A DNA stretch of 64,000 nucleotides from Alphaproteobacteria bacterium (GTDB lineage: Bacteria > Pseudomonadota > Alphaproteobacteria > Reyranellales > Reyranellaceae): assembly GCA_017308235.1 (NCBI GenBank), contig JAFKFL010000020.1, forward strand, positions 104,091-168,090, read 5' to 3'. The notes under the pieces were generated by a model. That model was not told the DNA's origin. It worked only from the letters and a program-made list of their open reading frames with translations, and made no database searches. This document shows, one piece after another, positions 60,796 to 64,000 of the stretch. Within the stretch, counting starts at the first letter, position 1; each line of letters begins with the position of its first letter. The position numbers and the translations under genes were made by a program.

Positions 60796-61386
60796 TCAGC
60801 GCGACGGCGGCGCGCCGGGCGATGCTTGAGCACGCTGGCGCAAGGCACGCAGGATGATGGCGTTGGGTTCAGGAAGATCGGCGAAGGCCCAGAGGCCGGC
60901 TTTTGCCTGTTGCGCGACATTTTGGGCGACGAGATAGGGCTGGTGCACCGGCTCGCCGTCCGGCTTCAGCGCGGCAAAGGCAAAGCCGGTTGCGATCAGG
61001 GCCGTGCCCAGATCGATCCGGGAGCCGGCACCCGATCCTTCGCTGCGCGCAGCAACGCAGAAGACAAAGACCGTGCGGCTCGCTGGGTGTGCGGCGGCAT
61101 CGTAACACTGGGGCTTCAGATCGCGGGTCAGCGCGACCAACATCGCGAGCGAGACTTCGCCGCAATCCCGGCGGATGCCGTGAGCGTTTGTGAAACTGGT
61201 GCCGCGAAGACAGGATTGCACGCCGTAGAGGCGATAGATCGTGCCCGCGTCCGACCAGCTGTCGCCCGTCAGATATTGCGCCCGGGCCGGGACCGGATAC
61301 CAGCGCGACCCCGCGGTCTGCGCCGTTCCGACACCGGCCGTGAGGACCGCCGTCATCGCCATCGCGACGAATCCCGCACACCTCAT
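60796..61386 (-). CDS. Second exported SNase-like protein, more degenerate
   Basis: The 196-residue protein has signal peptide MRCAGFVAMAMTAVLTAGVG... and a segment SWSDAGTIYRLYGVQSCLRG followed by CGEVSLAMLVALTRDLKPQC and KAGLWAF. These align by eye with the neighbouring SNase-like protein. The catalytic Arg-Glu-Arg set is not kept, so it is probably a structural or binding homologue. It may have arisen by duplication of the neighbouring gene. ATG 61386 immediately follows the stop of the next upstream gene (TGA at 61388-61390). Confidence 0.65.
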   Translation of the reverse strand: MRCAGFVAMAMTAVLTAGVGTAQTAGSRWYPVPARAQYLTGDSWSDAGTIYRLYGVQSCLRGTSFTNAHGIRRDCGEVSLAMLVALTRDLKPQCYDAAAHPASRTVFVFCVAARSEGSGAGSRIDLGTALIATGFAFAALKPDGEPVHQPYLVAQNVAQQAKAGLWAFADLPEPNAIILRALRQRAQASPGAPPSR

Positions 61387-61387
61387 C

Positions 61388-61888
61388 TCAATACCCCTGC
61401 AGCGAGAAGTAGAAGCGCTGGACGCCATTCGCCGTGGTGATGTCGACGAAATGCGGCTCGGACCGGGTCGCGCGGGGCATCGTCGGATAGCGCGTGCGGC
61501 ATCCTGAATCCGTCGAACAATCCTGCCGCGGTTTCGACAGGTCCGCGCAGAGATTGCCGTTTGGGGTTTGCGTCAGTGCGGCGTCGGCATCGTCGCCCGC
61601 CTGAACCGGCGTCTGACCGACGGGGCAAGCCTGAAATGGCTCATAGCCAAGTCCGCTGGCATTCGCCTCTGGGCAGCTGGGCCAGCCTCCGCCCTTCGCC
61701 AGTATCCTGAACAAGGTCTGCATCACCGGCACACAGTAGGGAATGCTCGGCCAGCCGGGCGCTGTCGCGGCCGAGCAGAGCAACACCTTGCAGCCGAATG
61801 AAGCGTCCTGCGCGACCGCGGCCCCGGCCAGGAGCGGCACGCACGCACTCAACACGATCGTCATCCGCGCAGCTCTGGCTCTCATCAT
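61388..61888 (-). CDS. Exported Cys-rich protein, first gene of the divergent transfer operon
   Basis: The 166-residue protein has a signal peptide (RMTIVLSACVPLLAGAAVAQD) and about eight Cys. ASFGCKVLLCSAATAPGWPS is followed by PYCVPVMQTLFRILAKGGGW, a pattern seen in small T4SS-linked secreted proteins of alphaproteobacterial plasmids. It may be processed to a surface or pilus-tip component, but this is inference. It is the first gene of the minus-strand operon and starts 94 bases from virB1, sharing the motif at 61950-61965. Confidence 0.65.
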   Translation of the reverse strand: MMRARAARMTIVLSACVPLLAGAAVAQDASFGCKVLLCSAATAPGWPSIPYCVPVMQTLFRILAKGGGWPSCPEANASGLGYEPFQACPVGQTPVQAGDDADAALTQTPNGNLCADLSKPRQDCSTDSGCRTRYPTMPRATRSEPHFVDITTANGVQRFYFSLQGY

Positions 61889-61943
61889 TCCTCCGCGACC
61901 GGGGTTGACCGGTTCGTGCCGAAGCGGCTACGACATGCGCAAC

Positions 61944-61965
61944 ATCTATTCTAATAGATATTAGA
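61944..61965. promoter_or_regulatory. Candidate transfer operator 4 (virB1/exported-operon divergent promoter)
   Basis: TCTAATAGATATTAGA (61950-61965) is a perfect 7+7 palindrome whose reverse complement, TCTAATATCTATTAGA, matches the transfer motif. It overlaps a second palindrome, ATCTATTCTAATAGAT (61944-61959). It lies between the divergent exported-protein operon and virB1, 17 bases before the virB1 start. Confidence 0.65.
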
Positions 61966-61981
61966 TTGGAAGAGCCAAGAG

Positions 61982-62650
61982 ATGCAGATTCGCGGCCTGA
62001 CAGTCGGACTGGCGATCGTTGCGACTGCGTTCGTGAGCGTTCGCGCGCAGGATCGTCCGCTGCCGCGGATGGCCACCGTCGACGCGTCGGGCCGTATTGT
62101 ACCTATGGCGCCGGCACCCGCTCCGCCGACGCAAGTCGATAGGGCAGGGCGCACGCCACCCTGCTCGACCGACAAGCCGCTGCCGCCTGAGGCCGCACGC
62201 GCTCTGGTGACTCGGATCGCCAGCGAGGAAGATTTCTATCCCGACTTCGTGCTCTCGGTCGCCAAAGCCGAAAGCCGGTTCAACTCGGTGGCGTTCTCCA
62301 AGAAGGGTGCGTTCGGGCTGATGCAGCTGATGCCGGAGACGGCAAAGCGCTTCCAGGTCGACCTTTGCGATCCCGCCGGCAATATCCGCGGCGGGATCCG
62401 CTTCCTGCGCACCCTCCACGAGAAGTACCGCAACCCGTTCTATATCCTCGCGGCGTACAACGCCGGCGAGGATGCGGTCGCGAAAAGCCGCGGCGTGCCG
62501 GCCTATCCGGAGACCGTGCGCTACGTCGCCGAGGTCATCAACGACTTCTACGCCTTGCCCGCGCCCGGCCGCCCGGTCGCCGGCAGCTCTCCGTCGAAGG
62601 CACCGGCAGGCGCTGGCTGGAACGACGGCTTCGTCATGCACATCGACTGA
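61982..62650 (+). CDS. virB1: VirB1-like lytic transglycosylase
   Basis: The 222-residue protein has an N-terminal signal peptide and an SLT domain: FVLSVAKAESRFNSVAFSKK (catalytic Glu in AKAES), GAFGLMQLMPETAKRF, NIRGGIRFLRTL and FYILAAYNAGEDAVAKSRGV. It opens the peptidoglycan for T4SS assembly. The C-terminal tail is Pro/Ser-rich. It is the first gene of the plus-strand virB operon, followed by virB2, virB3 and virB4. Confidence 0.93.
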   Translation: MQIRGLTVGLAIVATAFVSVRAQDRPLPRMATVDASGRIVPMAPAPAPPTQVDRAGRTPPCSTDKPLPPEAARALVTRIASEEDFYPDFVLSVAKAESRFNSVAFSKKGAFGLMQLMPETAKRFQVDLCDPAGNIRGGIRFLRTLHEKYRNPFYILAAYNAGEDAVAKSRGVPAYPETVRYVAEVINDFYALPAPGRPVAGSSPSKAPAGAGWNDGFVMHID

Positions 62651-62662
62651 ATGGAGATCCCG

Positions 62663-62965
62663 ATGATCCTATCGCTCGTTCGGCGTACCCTTGCCGGCAC
62701 CGTCCTCGCGCTCGGCGCTACTGCCGCGTGCGCGCAATCCGGCGGGACATTGCAACCGGTCCAGTCGACCCTGCAGCAACTGGTCTCGACGATGACCGGT
62801 CCGATCGCGACCTCGCTCGCGACGCTCGCCGTCATCGCCTGCGGCTTCTTCGCCTGGACGGCGCGACTGACCTGGGGCATCGCCGGCAGCGTCATCTTCG
62901 GCATCGTCCTGGTCTTCGGCTCTGCCCAGATCGTCCAGTTCTTCCAGTCGGCGGTCGGGCAATGA
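62663..62965 (+). CDS. virB2: VirB2-like pilin (TrbC/VirB2 family)
   Basis: The 100-residue protein has a signal peptide (LVRRTLAGTVLALGATAACA) and two hydrophobic helices (ATSLATLAVIACGFFAWTAR, then GSVIFGIVLVFGSAQIVQFF) typical of VirB2/TrbC major pilins that form the conjugative pilus. ATG 62663 has GGAG five bases ahead; an ATG at 62651 is an alternative. Its stop overlaps the virB3 start (ATGA). Confidence 0.9.
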   Translation: MILSLVRRTLAGTVLALGATAACAQSGGTLQPVQSTLQQLVSTMTGPIATSLATLAVIACGFFAWTARLTWGIAGSVIFGIVLVFGSAQIVQFFQSAVGQ

Positions 62966-63258
62966 GCGATCACGAGCTCGAGGATCCGCTGATCACGCCG
63001 CTCGTCAGGGCACTGACACGGGCGCCGACGCTGATGGGCGTGCCCTACATGTATTTTATGCTCAACGGCGTCGTGACGAGCGTCTGCTTCCTAGTCTCGC
63101 ACAATCTGCTGATGCTGTTCGTCGCGATCCCCCTGCACCTGCTCGGCTTCGTGATGACGCTGCGCGACGATCGGATTTTTGAGATCCTTTTCGTCAAATC
63201 GGCGAAGTGCCCGCCACGCTCGCGCTCCTTTTGGGGCGCCGACAGCTACAGCGTGTGA
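62962..63258 (+). CDS. virB3: VirB3-like T4SS inner-membrane protein
   Basis: The 98-residue protein begins MSDHELEDPLITPLVRALTR and contains PTLMGVPYMYFMLNGVVTSV and a second hydrophobic segment, the VirB3/TrbD form. VirB3 anchors VirB4 in the inner membrane. ATG 62962 overlaps the virB2 stop. The gene order virB1-virB2-virB3-virB4 is standard. Confidence 0.92.
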   Translation: MSDHELEDPLITPLVRALTRAPTLMGVPYMYFMLNGVVTSVCFLVSHNLLMLFVAIPLHLLGFVMTLRDDRIFEILFVKSAKCPPRSRSFWGADSYSV

Positions 63259-63267
63259 GGTGGCATC

Positions 63268-64000
63268 ATGGTCGCCCGCGCACTGCTCGATGAACTGACC
63301 TTCGGCGCCGTCTCGCGGCGCGAACGTCCGGTTTCCTCGCATGTCCCGTATACCAGGCATGTCGACGACCACATCATCCGCACGCGCGACGGGCTGGTCC
63401 TGACCATCTTCAAGCTCGAAGGTTATCCCTTCGAAACGTCGGATATCAGCGAGGTCAATGCGCGCCTGCTGGGCCGCAATGACGTCGTCCGGACACTCGC
63501 GAATTCTCGCTTCGCCCTCGTCTCTCATATCGTGCGGCGCGAAGTTCAGCCGCGGATCGACTCCAGCTTCAACAATCCGTTCTGCCGGGAACTCGACGAG
63601 CGCTACAACGCCGCGCTGTCGAAGCGGCGAATGTTCGTCAACGACCTCTATCTGACGGTGGTTCGCCGTCCCTTGCAGGGCCAGGCCGGCACCTTCGAAC
63701 TCATGCTTGGGAAGCTGCTCGGCCGCACGGACGCAACCGGCGCCTCCGTTACGCAGCAGACAGCGCTGACCGAGCTGCGCGATGTCGCGACCGCGGTGCG
63801 CGAAAATCTATCGGGCTATGGCATTCGCCAGCTCGGTGTCGTCGCCCGCGACGGCGTCTGGTTCTCTGAAACCCTGGAGTTCCTCGTTCAGTTGCTGAAC
63901 GGCGGCCTGCCGCGGCCGATGCATCTGCCGCGCATGGATCTGGCCGACGCGCTGGCGATGAAGCGGATCTTCTTCGGCCGCAACGCGATCGAGCTGCGCG
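63268..64000 (+). CDS. virB4: VirB4-like T4SS ATPase (truncated by window end)
   Basis: The first 244 residues of a VirB4 ATPase are seen from ATG 63268 (preceded by GAGG). They include SSHVPYTRHVDDHIIRTRDG, LVLTIFKLEGYPFETSD and NDLYLTVVRRPLQGQAG, the N-terminal domain of VirB4/TrbE that contacts VirB3. The Walker motifs lie beyond the window. VirB4 energises pilus assembly and substrate transfer. The virB operon evidently continues past 64000. Confidence 0.92.
   Translation, partial: MVARALLDELTFGAVSRRERPVSSHVPYTRHVDDHIIRTRDGLVLTIFKLEGYPFETSDISEVNARLLGRNDVVRTLANSRFALVSHIVRREVQPRIDSSFNNPFCRELDERYNAALSKRRMFVNDLYLTVVRRPLQGQAGTFELMLGKLLGRTDATGASVTQQTALTELRDVATAVRENLSGYGIRQLGVVARDGVWFSETLEFLVQLLNGGLPRPMHLPRMDLADALAMKRIFFGRNAIELR

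Overview
The window looks like part of a large conjugative plasmid (or plasmid-derived element) of an alphaproteobacterium, probably Hyphomicrobiales (Rhizobiales). The main reasons are a complete repABC replication/partition operon, which is confined to Alphaproteobacteria, an RHE_PE00001/DUF1612-type protein, a LuxR/LuxI pair, a VirD2/VirC-like transfer region and the start of a VirB-type type IV secretion system (T4SS). Base composition is high in GC. No rRNA, tRNA or CRISPR array was found.

Layout. (1) 0-5.8 kb: tail of an isochorismatase-like hydrolase, a LuxR-type regulator, then the DNA-processing module (VirD2-like relaxase and MobC/VirD1-like accessory on the minus strand; a probable oriT gap; VirC1-like ParA and a ribbon-helix-helix partner on the plus strand). 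(2) 5.8-26 kb: plasmid backbone and 'leading region' genes: a small Xre regulator, HU, DUF736, DUF1173, an ArdC-like antirestriction metallopeptidase, a ParB-like nuclease, a RES/Xre toxin-antitoxin pair, a 1697-residue methyltransferase-helicase fusion, DUF3085, DUF1419 and DUF3991/Toprim. A DUF7007 gene here is split by an IS110/IS1111-type element. (3) 26.7-46.7 kb: a dense island of predicted defence or DNA-conflict genes. It holds a two-gene HTH/PD-(D/E)XK module, a YhaN/YhaO (SbcCD-like) pair, a giant RAD50-like ATPase with a LexA/S24-like tail, a five-gene operon joining an AbiE-type toxin-antitoxin pair to an ABC-three-component (ABC-3C) system, a DUF4365 protein and a SEC-C protein. 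(4) 46.8-55 kb: RHE_PE00001, DUF3800, a tyrosine recombinase and repABC, with a countertranscript RNA between repB and repC. (5) 55.2-57.6 kb: a highly structured intergenic element, small proteins and the AHL synthase. (6) 57.7-64 kb: a seven-gene minus-strand operon of exported proteins facing the plus-strand virB1-virB2-virB3-virB4 genes; virB4 runs off the end.

How it fits together. A near-palindromic 16-bp motif (consensus TCTAATRTCTATTAKA) lies upstream of the relaxase operon, virC1, the Xre regulator gene and the virB1/exported-protein divergent promoter. This suggests one repressor, perhaps the Xre protein itself, coordinates transfer, with quorum sensing as a second input. The island between the conjugation and replication blocks is the most interesting part. 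Its AbiE/ABC-3C operon is translationally coupled throughout, appears to be made from a leaderless promoter embedded in TTTCGGAC repeats, and shares that control region with the divergent giant ATPase gene. The two may form a single undescribed defence system.
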